A stretch of 64,000 nucleotides of DNA from Azospirillum ramasamyi (GTDB lineage Bacteria; Pseudomonadota; Alphaproteobacteria; Azospirillales; Azospirillaceae). Positions 35,237 to 44,424 of the stretch are shown here, one piece after another. Under the pieces are notes generated by a model. That model did no database searches. It saw nothing but the letters and a program-made list of their open reading frames with translations, and was not told where the DNA came from. The stretch lies in the NCBI RefSeq assembly GCF_003233655.1, contig NZ_CP029829.1, positions 1,436,978 through 1,500,977 on the forward strand, written 5' to 3'. The position numbers and the translations under genes were made by a program. Position 1 is the stretch's first letter, and each line of letters opens with the position of its first letter.

Positions 35237-35738
35237 GGTCGACGTCCGTTTCCCCCAGCAGTCCAAGCCGGCCGCCAACCTGCCGAAGAACGCGCAGGAG
35301 CGCGCGGTGGCCCTGGTCGATCTGATGGGCCGCCTGACCGCCCTGCTGGAGCGCGAGGCCGCCGCCGTCCGCGCCCGCCGCCCGGCGAAGGAGCTGGCCC
35401 AGATCGTCAAGGACAAGCAGCCGATGACGCTGGTCTATGAAGAGGTCAGCCGCCTGCTGCGCGTCGACCGCGAGGGACTGATCGGCCTGGCGCCGGAGCT
35501 GAAGACGGCGCTCAAGGATGCGACCGCCCGGCTCTATGCCGCCACCGCCGACAATGCCGAGGCCCTGCGCATCGGCGGCGAGGCGCAGAAGGTGATGGTC
35601 GATACCGTGATCACCGTGATCACCCGCCAGCAGAAGGCGCCCGCGACCGCCTATGCCCCGCATATGGGAGGCGGCCGCGGCTATTCCCCGCCGCCCAGCG
35701 GCCCGCGCACCTCGGCGGCGCTCAACACCCGGCTTTGA
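35229..35738 (+). CDS. FlgN/FlbY-like flagellar protein
   Basis: The 169-residue helical protein resembles FlgN-type export chaperones. The N-terminal part NAQERAVALVDLMGRLTALL and the middle LVYEEVSRLLRVDREGLIGL form long amphipathic helices, and the C-terminal 35 residues are Pro/Gly/Ser-rich. In Caulobacter the gene after flgI-flgJ is flbY, of this size and character; homology to it is inferred from position and pattern. It overlaps flgJ by 8 bp and is followed by a clear terminator. Confidence 0.75.
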   Translation: MDKVDVRFPQQSKPAANLPKNAQERAVALVDLMGRLTALLEREAAAVRARRPAKELAQIVKDKQPMTLVYEEVSRLLRVDREGLIGLAPELKTALKDATARLYAATADNAEALRIGGEAQKVMVDTVITVITRQQKAPATAYAPHMGGGRGYSPPPSGPRTSAALNTRL

Positions 35739-35787
35739 GCGGCGCCCGCCGGCAGCCTTCATCCATGACCGTCGAGTTGTTTCGGAC

Positions 35788-35820
35788 GGCCGCCTCCCGA
35801 TCGGAGGCGGCCTTTTTCTT
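35788..35820 (+). terminator. Rho-independent terminator after flgI-flgJ-flbY
   Basis: GGCCGCCTCC, loop CGATC, GGAGGCGGCC, then TTTTTCTT: a 10-bp perfect GC stem with a U-tract, 50 bp after the stop. It separates this operon from fliK. Confidence 0.92.
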
Positions 35821-35983
35821 TGCGCGGTCGGGTTCGCGGGCACTATCCGGCCGCCACGGCAAGAAAGACCCCAAGGCAAGAAAGGCCCCCGAAAGTGGGA
35901 CGATTTTGCCGGTCGCGGCCCTGTCACCGGGCCGGAACTGCCGCCCTGCCCCGCTCCGGGCCCACGGCGCCCCCGTCCGGCGA

Positions 35984-36000
35984 TTGGCCCGTCCGTTGCA
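35984..36000 (+). promoter_or_regulatory. Sigma-54-type promoter upstream of fliK
   Basis: TTGGCCCGTCCGTTGCA fits TTGGCACG-N4-TTGCA with one change. GG (35986-35987) and GC (35998-35999) have the exact 10-base spacing. It ends 53 bp before the fliK ATG, so transcription would start around 36012. Confidence 0.75.
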
Positions 36001-36053
36001 TTGATCCCGCCGCATCGCCGTCGGTGCGCTTTGCCGTCCTGAGAGGCCGTTCC

Positions 36054-37916
36054 ATGGATATCCAATCGAACAACATCGCCGCATCCTTGTTCGACGGTCT
36101 CGGCCAGTCCCAGCAGACTCAGGGGACGGCGGCGAAGAACGACCTGTTTTCCAAGATGATGGACCGCATGCTGGCCGACGCCGCCGCGCGCAAGCGCGAG
36201 CAGGCCGCCGATGCCGCCCGCGACGCCGCCAACGAGGCGAAGGAGGCTCGCGACGCCCGCGCGGCCGACGCGCAGCGCAAGACTCCGGTCCGGGCCGAGC
36301 CGAAGTCCGATTTCGGCCGCGATACCCATGCCCAGGCCGCCCGCCGGAGCGATGCGGATGCCGAGCCCGCGCGGAAGCAGGAACCGAAGGCCGCCAGGAC
36401 GGACGGCGACCGCGAGGTCCGGGCCGGTCAGGACGACCGCAAGCCGGTCAAGAGCGACGAGCCCAAGGATACCGCCAAGGCCGATACTGCCAAGTCCAAT
36501 GCGGCGAAGTCAGATGCGGCGAAGACGGGCTCGGAAACCGGCGGCGCCGATCAGGCACAGGCGGGCGCCGGGACGGATGCGGCGCCTGCGGATGCCGGGA
36601 CAGCACGGGCGGACATCGACGCGGCGATGGCCGAGGGGGGTGGGACCGGCGACGCGCCCGCCGAGGATGCCGGGGCGGAAGAGCAGAGCGCCGAGCAGCC
36701 CCCGACCGCCAGCGCCGAAGCGGCGTTGCAGCAGTCGGTGCCGCAGCCGAGCGACCTGATCCTCGCCGGATTGACGGCGCCCGGCCGGTCCGCCGCCGGT
36801 GCGGCCGGCGATGAAGGCCAGGGCGGCGATGCGGTGGCCGTTGCGGCCGCAGGTGGCGCGACGGCCGGTGCCGCCGATCCCGCCGCCCAATTGGCCGCCC
36901 AGGCAGCCCAGGCACAAGCCGCGGCCGGCACACAGGGCGCGGCACAGGCCGGTGCGGATGCCGCGGCGAAGAGCCCCGCCGATGCCTCGGCCGTGGACGG
37001 AGACGGCACCCGGCGGGCCCAGGCCGCGGCCATGGCCGGGGTCGATGGCGGCGCCAGGAACGGCGAGGACGCGGCGGAGGCTCTGCCGGACGATGATGCC
37101 GCCCTGCCCGACCGCTTCGCCGATCTTCTCGCCGCCGCCAAGGCGAAGGCCGGCGAGGCCAAGCAGGGGGGCAAGCAGGCCGGCGCCGATGGCGGCAGCC
37201 GGAACGACGCCCAATCCCAGGCCATGCCGCAGCCGACCACCAGCGCTCCGACGCCCACTCCGGCCGCGGAAACGGTTGCCGCGTCGTCCGCCGCCAAGGC
37301 CTTCGGCATGCTGGAGGGGATCGAGGGCGCAGCCGCCGCCTCGAGCCATGCCGCCGGCGTCCACACCCATCCGGCGCTGGCCGCCATGGAGGGGATGCAT
37401 GGCGGTGTTCCGGGCGGCATTCCCGGCATCGACCAGCCGCAGGCGACCGCAACGCTGCGCCCGTCGCGCGGCAGCGCCGGCATGCCGATGGGCGTCCATG
37501 ACCAGATCGCCGTCCACATCAAGAAGCAGGTCGCCGACGAGGTAGACCAGTTGACCATCAACCTGCACCCGGCTGAACTGGGGCGGATCGACATCAGGCT
37601 GGACATCGGCGCGGATGGCCGGGTCAGCGCGATGGTCGCGGTGGAAAGGGCGCAGACCCTCGAACTTCTGCAGCGCGACAGCCGCGGTTTGGAACGGGCC
37701 TTGCAAGAAGCTGGACTGCAGACGGACTCCAACAGCCTGAACTTCAGCCTGCGCGGTGAAGGCAACCCCTTCGGCAATGACGGGCGGGGCGACGGCAAGG
37801 GGAACGAAGCGGGCCGGCGCGGCCGCGGCCTCGACGGCAGCGACGACCAGGACGCGTCCGACACCGCCGTCTACACCGCGACGCTCGGCAACGGACGTCT
37901 CGACATCCGCGCCTGA
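36054..37916 (+). CDS. fliK: Flagellar hook-length control protein FliK
   Basis: FliK measures hook length and switches export specificity. The 620-residue product has a long, low-complexity Ala/Asp/Lys/Gln-rich region (about residues 40-460) with repeated AKSDAAK-like units. The folded Flg_hook domain follows at the C-terminus: IKKQVADEVDQLTINLHPAE, LGRIDIRLDIGADGRVSAMV and LELLQRDSRGLERALQEAGL. The start at 36054 is supported by GAGAGG upstream and the sigma-54 site. It is followed 62 bp later by flgD, with which it is probably cotranscribed. Confidence 0.92.
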   Translation: MDIQSNNIAASLFDGLGQSQQTQGTAAKNDLFSKMMDRMLADAAARKREQAADAARDAANEAKEARDARAADAQRKTPVRAEPKSDFGRDTHAQAARRSDADAEPARKQEPKAARTDGDREVRAGQDDRKPVKSDEPKDTAKADTAKSNAAKSDAAKTGSETGGADQAQAGAGTDAAPADAGTARADIDAAMAEGGGTGDAPAEDAGAEEQSAEQPPTASAEAALQQSVPQPSDLILAGLTAPGRSAAGAAGDEGQGGDAVAVAAAGGATAGAADPAAQLAAQAAQAQAAAGTQGAAQAGADAAAKSPADASAVDGDGTRRAQAAAMAGVDGGARNGEDAAEALPDDDAALPDRFADLLAAAKAKAGEAKQGGKQAGADGGSRNDAQSQAMPQPTTSAPTPTPAAETVAASSAAKAFGMLEGIEGAAAASSHAAGVHTHPALAAMEGMHGGVPGGIPGIDQPQATATLRPSRGSAGMPMGVHDQIAVHIKKQVADEVDQLTINLHPAELGRIDIRLDIGADGRVSAMVAVERAQTLELLQRDSRGLERALQEAGLQTDSNSLNFSLRGEGNPFGNDGRGDGKGNEAGRRGRGLDGSDDQDASDTAVYTATLGNGRLDIRA

Positions 37917-37978
37917 CCCCGGCAGCACGCCCGCCGCACTCAAGATCCCGGCCGCAAGAGCCACGAAGGACGACCGCC

Positions 37979-38728
37979 ATGACCACGACCAACACCATCA
38001 CCGCCCCGACCGTGAACCGGTACGGCACCTATTCGGGCGGCTTGTCGACCGGGTCGAAGTCGGCGGCCGAGACGGCCACGGCTCCGCAGACCGACGCCGA
38101 CAAGACGGCGTCGGCGACCAAGGGGCTGGGCGACAATTTCCAGACCTTCCTCACCATGCTGACCACGCAGATGAGGAACCAGGATCCGCTGAAGCCGCTG
38201 GACACCAACGACATGACCAAGCAGCTGGTCGATTTCGCCAATGTCGAGCAGAACATCGGCACCAACAGCCGCCTGGACAAGCTGGTGCAACTGCAGTCCG
38301 CCGGCACCGCCTCCACCAATCTCGCCTATCTCGGCCGCATGGTCGCCTTCGAGGGCGACAGCTTCCAGTACACCCAGGGCATGACCCAGGCCCCGCTGGG
38401 CTACGAGCTGGCGACCTCCGCCAAGTCGGTGCGCGTCGACATCCTGGACGACAAGGGCAACATCATCCGCTCCATGCCCGGCGAGACCAGCGCCGGGACC
38501 AAGCATGCGGTCAACTGGGACTTCAAGGACAACAACGGTCGTGACGTGCAGCCGGGCGCCTACCGCATGAACATCGCCCCGGTGTCCGAGAACAAGGACA
38601 CCACCATCAAGACCACCAGCTACACCTTCGGCACCGTCGCCGGCATCGGCAACAACAAGGAAGGCGAGACGGTGCTGAACATCGGCGCCCGCGAAATCCC
38701 CCTGTCCAAGCTGACCACGGTTTACTGA
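37979..38728 (+). CDS. flgD: Flagellar hook assembly (cap) protein FlgD
   Basis: FlgD caps the growing hook. The 249-residue protein shows the N-terminal FlgD block NFQTFLTMLTTQMRNQDPLK with PLDTNDMTKQLVDFANVEQN. The Tudor/FNIII-like C-terminal parts follow, with VRVDILDDKGNIIRSMPGET and WDFKDNNGRDVQPGAYRMNI. It follows fliK, matching the usual fliK-flgD pairing. A hairpin follows the gene. Confidence 0.95.
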   Translation: MTTTNTITAPTVNRYGTYSGGLSTGSKSAAETATAPQTDADKTASATKGLGDNFQTFLTMLTTQMRNQDPLKPLDTNDMTKQLVDFANVEQNIGTNSRLDKLVQLQSAGTASTNLAYLGRMVAFEGDSFQYTQGMTQAPLGYELATSAKSVRVDILDDKGNIIRSMPGETSAGTKHAVNWDFKDNNGRDVQPGAYRMNIAPVSENKDTTIKTTSYTFGTVAGIGNNKEGETVLNIGAREIPLSKLTTVY

Positions 38729-38797
38729 CGGGCGTCGCGTCCGGGCGTTTCCGATGGGGCGGCCGGCCATCTCCGGCCGCCGGAGGGGCGCGCCGCA

Positions 38798-38821
38798 CCC
38801 TTAGCCCGTTCGGGCTAAGGG
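38798..38821 (+). terminator. Perfect hairpin after flgD
   Basis: CCCTTAGCCCG, TT, CGGGCTAAGGG form an 11-bp perfect stem 70 bp after the flgD stop. The following bases are ATAATCC, so the U-tract is weak. Confidence 0.6.
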
Positions 38822-38852
38822 ATAATCCGGGATAAAAAGTTAACTCTATCGT

Positions 38853-38867
38853 TTAGGCATTTGTTAA
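38853..38867 (+). promoter_or_regulatory. Possible CtrA-type site upstream of sciP
   Basis: TTAGGCATTTGTTAA fits the CtrA box TTAA-N7-TTAA with one mismatch, about 63 bp before sciP, in an AT-rich stretch that also contains TTAACTC. In related bacteria sciP is under CtrA control; the match here is short, so it is tentative. Confidence 0.4.
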
Positions 38868-38929
38868 GTGCCGGCGCCTAAAGTACCCCGAAATCGTGGA
38901 ATCCACAGTTTGGGTTGGAGCGTCCGCGC

Positions 38930-39256
38930 ATGGCACTCATAGAACTCGACGCCGCCGACGATTCTGCGGCCGGTGCATCGGTCATTGGTCCTGAGGGGCG
39001 TCCCATGACCGAAAACGATCTTCCCCCACCCGACACCAAGCGTTGGGTGATGCGCCGCAAGGCGGAAGTGGTCGCTGGCGTCCGATCAGGCCTGATCAGC
39101 CTGGAGGAAGCTTGTCGCCGCTATACCCTGTCGGTGGAGGAATTCCTGTCCTGGCAGCGGCTGATCGACAGCCACGGCATGCGTGGTCTGCGCGCCACCC
39201 GCCTGCAGGAGTACCGTCCCGGCCAGCCCGTCCGCGACCGCATCGGCGCCGACTGA
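38930..39256 (+). CDS. sciP: SciP family (DUF1153) CtrA inhibitor
   Basis: SciP binds CtrA (and DNA) and blocks its activation of target promoters, including flagellar genes, in the Alphaproteobacteria studied. The 108-residue product has the complete DUF1153 block: PPPDTKRWVMRRKAEVVAGV, RSGLISLEEACRRYTLSVEE, and FLSWQRLIDSHGMRGLRATR, a helix-turn-helix-like fold. The first 40 residues form an acidic extension. The ATG at 38930 has TTGGAG as ribosome binding site; the TTG at 38915 lies inside it. A terminator follows 22 bp after the stop. Confidence 0.92.
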   Translation: MALIELDAADDSAAGASVIGPEGRPMTENDLPPPDTKRWVMRRKAEVVAGVRSGLISLEEACRRYTLSVEEFLSWQRLIDSHGMRGLRATRLQEYRPGQPVRDRIGAD

Positions 39257-39277
39257 CGCAACCGGTGGAATTGAAGA

Positions 39278-39309
39278 AGCGCCGCGGCTACGGCCTGCGG
39301 CGCTTTTTT
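39278..39309 (+). terminator. Rho-independent terminator after sciP
   Basis: AGCGCCGC, loop GGCTACGGCCT, GCGGCGCT, followed by TTTTT: a canonical terminator 22 bp after the sciP stop. Confidence 0.9.
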
Positions 39310-39341
39310 GCGTTTCGGGCGACGGCGCTCGGACGGGTGCG

Positions 39342-39439
39342 TCATGTCATCGAGCGTAAAGTCTGACACATCAGACTTTACGCTCGCCCCCAGACGGCGG
39401 GCGCGGCCGTCCGGCCGCTTGCCTTCGCAGGAATGGGCC
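39342..39439. repeat. 98-bp dispersed repeat, copy B
   Basis: This is the reverse-complement match (94 of 98 bases) to 12342-12439. Its hairpin GAGCGTAAAGTCTGA-CACA-TCAGACTTTACGCTC is a perfect 15-bp stem at 39352-39385. Read on the minus strand, the repeat supplies the last 20 or so codons and the stop of the tetR gene; the stop TGA lies in the hairpin. Confidence 0.93.
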
Positions 39440-40030
39440 GGCGACTCTTCCACCGCAGGCCCCGTCGATCAGCGCCGCCGCCGCACTCGCCACCGCCCCA
39501 TTGCCCGGCCCCAGATCCAGCGCGCGGCCGGCGGCATAGGCGCCCTCCATCAGCAATTGCAGTTGCCCGGTCAGCCGGTCCGGATCCTCCGCGCCGGCGG
39601 CGGTTGCCAGCGCGCGCAGGCGGTCGCGGACCATGCGCTTATGGGTCATCGCCAGCGCGTGGGCGGGGTTGGCCGGATCGCGCAGTTCGGCGGCTGCGGT
39701 GGTGAAGGGGCAGCCCTGGAATTTGGGGTGGTCGATCCAGTGGCCGAGCGCCACGAACAGCGCCTTCATCTGCGCCCGCGGGTCGCCGGGATGGCGGGCG
39801 GTCACCCGGTCCCACCACGCCGCATGCTGGGCGATGTTGCGCTCCAGATAGGCGCAGACCAGCTCGTCCTTGGACGCGAAGTTGCGGTACAGGCTCATCT
39901 TCGCGACGCCGGAATTGGCGATGATCGTGTCGATGCCGACCGCGCGGATGCCCTCGCGGTAGAACAGTTCCGCCGCCGTATCGAGAATCCGCTCCCGCGC
40001 CGGCCGCCTGACCGTTGCCGTCTCCGTCAT
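39371..40030 (-). CDS. TetR/AcrR family transcriptional regulator with a repeat-derived C-terminal tail
   Basis: The 219-residue protein has an N-terminal TetR helix-turn-helix (residues 10-57: RERILDTAAELFYREGIRAV, IANSGVAKMSLYRNFASKDE). Its ligand-binding helices follow, with WWDRVTARHPGDPRAQMKAL and FQGCPFTTAAAELRDPANPA. The last residues, FLRRQAAGRPRPPSGGERKV, are encoded by the 98-bp repeat and are unlike TetR sequence, so the original end was probably lost or extended near residue 198. It probably represses itself and the divergent maoC gene through the palindromic operator between them. The ligand is unknown. Confidence 0.88.
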   Translation of the reverse strand: MTETATVRRPARERILDTAAELFYREGIRAVGIDTIIANSGVAKMSLYRNFASKDELVCAYLERNIAQHAAWWDRVTARHPGDPRAQMKALFVALGHWIDHPKFQGCPFTTAAAELRDPANPAHALAMTHKRMVRDRLRALATAAGAEDPDRLTGQLQLLMEGAYAAGRALDLGPGNGAVASAAAALIDGACGGRVAGPFLRRQAAGRPRPPSGGERKV

Positions 40031-40081
40031 CCGACTCCACCCGTTCAGGACGGCCCCGCTGCAAGCTTGGCCGTTGACAAT

Positions 40082-40127
40082 GATACAGACCTGTCTCTAC
40101 CATCGAAAAAAGAGACAGGTCTGTATC
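40082..40127. promoter_or_regulatory. Twin-arm operator and promoter between tetR and maoC
   Basis: GATACAGACCTGTCTC (40082-40097) and its perfect inverse GAGACAGGTCTGTATC (40112-40127) flank a 14-base A-rich spacer. Each arm contains the dyad ACAG-N2-CTGT, as expected for TetR dimers, so two dimers could bind. TTGACA (40075-40080) just upstream is a good -35 element for maoC, putting its core promoter across the operator. Confidence 0.8.
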
Positions 40128-40177
40128 TTAGCCGGCCAATCCGGTCCTGACCACCACAACGAACGGAGTTCCGGGGG

Positions 40178-40621
40178 ATGCGCTATTTCGACGATTTCAC
40201 GGTGGGCGACCGCTTCACCGGCGGGCCGCTGATGGTCGAGGAGACGGAGATCGTCGCCTATGCCGAGAAGTTCGACCCCCAACCCTTCCACCTGGATCCG
40301 GGCGCGGCGAAGGACACGCTGTTCCGAGGGCTGGCGGCGAGCGGCTGGCACACCGCCGGGATGACGATGCGCATGATCGTCGGCAGCAACGCGGAGTCGG
40401 CAGGCGGTTACATCGGCATGGGCGTCGACCAGATCGGCTGGCCCCGCCCGACCCGTCCCGGCGACGTGCTGCGCATCGAGATGGAGGTGCTGGAGGCCCG
40501 GCGCTCCGCCAAGCGCCCCGACCAGGGCGTGCTGCGGGTGAAGACCACCACCTTCAATCAGAACAACGAGGTGGTGCAGACCATGATCGCCAACCTGCTG
40601 GCGCCCGGACGCCCGGCCTGA
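40178..40621 (+). CDS. MaoC-like (R)-specific hydratase
   Basis: The 147-residue hot-dog-fold protein belongs to the MaoC/FkbR2-like dehydratases that hydrate enoyl-CoA-type substrates. The catalytic hydratase motif region reads YAEKFDPQPFHLDPGAAKDT, with the Asp/His pair, then LFRGLAASGWHTAGMTMRMI. It starts 51 bp from the operator and GGAGTTCCGGGGG precedes the ATG. Control by the divergent TetR protein is likely. The acyl substrate cannot be told from sequence. Confidence 0.88.
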   Translation: MRYFDDFTVGDRFTGGPLMVEETEIVAYAEKFDPQPFHLDPGAAKDTLFRGLAASGWHTAGMTMRMIVGSNAESAGGYIGMGVDQIGWPRPTRPGDVLRIEMEVLEARRSAKRPDQGVLRVKTTTFNQNNEVVQTMIANLLAPGRPA

Positions 40622-40632
40622 GCAAGAAAAAA

Positions 40633-40668
40633 GCCCCCGCGACCGGGCGGGTCGCGGGGGCCTTGCTT
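40633..40668. terminator. Bidirectional terminator between maoC and dctP paralog
   Basis: GCCCCCGCGACC, loop GGGCG, GGTCGCGGGGGC, then CTTGCTTT; on the other strand the hairpin is followed by TTTTTTC. It separates maoC from the convergent TRAP-binding gene. Confidence 0.88.
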
Positions 40669-40692
40669 TACTAAGCCTTCCTCCTTCAGCCG

Positions 40693-42369
<1,677 letters not shown>

Positions 42370-42588
42370 ATGAACCAGTTCCTCGCTCTCCTGATCCTGC
42401 TGTCGCAGATACTCAAGCTGGAGCTTGAGTATCTGAACCGCCCACCCGGAAATACTGCGTTTTCACGCCGTCGGCAACGGTTCAGCCCGCCCCGACTCAG
42501 CCCGCCCCGTCTTGGCCAAGCGTGCGCTTCACGATCAGCGACAGCTTTTCCAGCATCGCCGGGTCGCGGTGCGATGGGGCGGTCATGA
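42370..42588 (+). CDS. Candidate small protein with hydrophobic N-terminus
   Basis: An ATG at 42370 is preceded at ideal distance by GGAGGG (42357-42362). The product begins MNQFLALLILLSQILKLELE, a hydrophobic to amphipathic helix, and then becomes Arg/Pro-rich. The last 92 bases overlap the 3' end of mtnP on the other strand, and codon quality there is poor, so only the first 42 residues are persuasive. It contains a perfect 28-bp palindrome. It may be a leader peptide or small membrane protein, or chance. Confidence 0.35.
   Translation: MNQFLALLILLSQILKLELEYLNRPPGNTAFSRRRQRFSPPRLSPPRLGQACASRSATAFPASPGRGAMGRS
42407..42434. repeat. Perfect 28-bp palindrome inside the small frame
   Basis: AGATACTCAAGCT-GG-AGCTTGAGTATCT has 13-bp perfect arms around GG. 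No U-tract follows on the plus strand. It lies 63 bp past the mtnP stop on the minus strand and could be an mRNA end or attenuator for either gene. Confidence 0.7.
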
Positions 42589-43387
42589 TGGCGTTGTCGA
42601 GCGCGGTGTGGCAGCCCTGGGCGCACGGCCCCTCGCGCCGCGCCACCTTCGGCGCCAGGGCCGACACCAGCGAGCGCGCCTTGCCGGCATTGGCGACCAC
42701 CACCTTGATCACCGCATCGACCGAGACATGGTCGTGCCCCTCGTGCCAGCAGTCGTAATCGGTGACCATGGCGATGGTCGCGTAGCACATCTCCGCCTCG
42801 CGGGCGAGCTTGGCCTCCGGCATGTTGGTCATGCCGATGACGTCGCAGCCCCAGCTGCGGTACAGGTTCGACTCGGCGACGGTGGAGAATTGCGGCCCCT
42901 CCATCACCATGTAGGTGCCGCGCCGCTGGTGCGGGATGTCCAGTTCGGCCAAAGCCTGTTCGATCAGGTCGCCCAGCCGCCCGCAGACCGGATGGCCCAG
43001 CGCCACATGGGCGACCAGCCCGCTGCCGAAGAAGGTCTTGTCACGGGCGAAGGTACGGTCGATGAACTGGTCGATCACCACGAAGGTGCCCGGCGGCAGA
43101 TGCTCCTTCAGCGAGCCGACCGCGGAGACCGACAGGATATCGGTCACGCCCAGCTGTTTCAGCGCGTGGATGTTGGCGCGGAAATTCAGCTCCGAGGGCG
43201 GAATCCGGTGGCCGCGGCCGTGGCGCGGCAGGAAGACCAGCTTCTGGCCATCCAGTTCGCCGGTCAGCAGGTCGTCGGACGGGTCGCCGAACGGTGTCGT
43301 CACCTTGACCCAGCGGGTGTTCTCCAGACCGTCGATGTCGTACAGGCCGCTGCCGCCGATCACGCCCAGAACCGCGTCGTTCCCCAT
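42497..43387 (-). CDS. mtnP: S-methyl-5'-thioadenosine phosphorylase
   Basis: MtnP cleaves methylthioadenosine, a by-product of polyamine and quorum-signal synthesis, to adenine and methylthioribose-1-phosphate. The 296-residue protein shows VLGVIGGSGLYDIDGLENTR at the N-terminus and the phosphate-binding LPRHGRGHRIPPSELNFRAN. The PNP/MTAP signature is MEGPQFSTVAESNLYRSWGC, followed by DVIGMTNMPEAKLAREAEMC. The ATG at 43387 gives the normal start; upstream extension is not supported. Confidence 0.95.
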   Translation of the reverse strand: MGNDAVLGVIGGSGLYDIDGLENTRWVKVTTPFGDPSDDLLTGELDGQKLVFLPRHGRGHRIPPSELNFRANIHALKQLGVTDILSVSAVGSLKEHLPPGTFVVIDQFIDRTFARDKTFFGSGLVAHVALGHPVCGRLGDLIEQALAELDIPHQRRGTYMVMEGPQFSTVAESNLYRSWGCDVIGMTNMPEAKLAREAEMCYATIAMVTDYDCWHEGHDHVSVDAVIKVVVANAGKARSLVSALAPKVARREGPCAQGCHTALDNAIMTAPSHRDPAMLEKLSLIVKRTLGQDGAG

Positions 43388-43488
43388 GGTCCGCTTTCTC
43401 CCGCTGACGATGGCGCGAGTATTTCGGGCATGGGGACGGATTGCAACCGCCCTGGAGACACAGTACCGCACTTCGCTACCGGACTCCG

Positions 43489-44190
43489 CTACCCGATGGT
43501 TGCCGGCCGCCGGGGTCCGGCCAGACACAGCAGCGCCCCCAGCAGCAATCCGGCAGACAACCCGCCGGCATGGGCGCCCCATCCGACTTCCGCCAGCGGA
43601 GAGCCGGCGGGCGGCGGCACCAGCGTCATCGCCGCGTTGAGCAGCGCGAAAATGACGATCACTCCCTGCACCAGCCGCCGGGGAACCCGCCGCGACAGCA
43701 GCCCGAAGCGCGGATGCATCCACAGGAAGGCGCCCATCAGCGCGCAGATCGCTCCGCTCGCCCCGATCAGCGGCGCCATCCGGTCGGCCGCCAGCAGCCC
43801 CTCGGTCAGCGCCGCCGCCACGGTGCCGGCGAGGAACAGCAGCAGGAAGCGCAAATGCCCAGCCTCACGCTCCACCACGTCGCCCAGCAGCCACAGCACC
43901 GCGATGTTTGAGGTCAGGTGCGTCAGGTCGCCATGGATCAGCACATGCCCGAACAATCCGCGCCATAAGGCGGCGGTGGGCAGCGGTCCGGCCAGCTCGA
44001 CCGTCCCGAAAAAATAGGCTGGGACGAAGGCGAAGGACTCGGGCGGCAGCCGCAGCACGAAGGCGAGGACGCACACCATGATTATGGTGCGGTTGGCGTA
44101 GGGCGGCACGGCCACGGCGGCGACCGGCCGTTTCCCGCCACCCCCGCCCTTCCCCTGGCGAACCTCGCGGCCATCCCGAGCCAGCACCAT
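43489..44190 (-). CDS. Rhomboid family intramembrane serine protease
   Basis: Rhomboids cleave transmembrane proteins within the membrane. The 233-residue protein has about six membrane segments. The catalytic Ser is in LIGASGAICALMGAFLW and the His in WGAHAGGLSAGLLLG; the L1-loop-like region FGHVLIHGDLTHLTSNIAVL also fits the family. The first 30 residues are basic and Gly-rich. It lies 102 bp upstream of mtnP on the same strand; the substrate is unknown. Confidence 0.92.
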   Translation of the reverse strand: MVLARDGREVRQGKGGGGGKRPVAAVAVPPYANRTIIMVCVLAFVLRLPPESFAFVPAYFFGTVELAGPLPTAALWRGLFGHVLIHGDLTHLTSNIAVLWLLGDVVEREAGHLRFLLLFLAGTVAAALTEGLLAADRMAPLIGASGAICALMGAFLWMHPRFGLLSRRVPRRLVQGVIVIFALLNAAMTLVPPPAGSPLAEVGWGAHAGGLSAGLLLGALLCLAGPRRPATIG

Positions 44191-44424
44191 CCCCCGCCTC
44201 CGCCGTCGGCCATGCCATGCCGGCCCGCCAAAGCGCCGCCGCGGCGATCGGCCTCACCCCAATGTAGGAGGGGGTATTGTGCAGGAACAGGCGTAATCCG
44301 CGAGGTCCGGCTCCTTCCTATACCGGTCGTACGGATTGGAGCGGTGCCCTCCCGCTGTCAAAGTGGTTCTACCATCCGGCGAGGATCCTTCCGCCGGACA
44401 AGCACAACCGGGGAAGAAACGACC

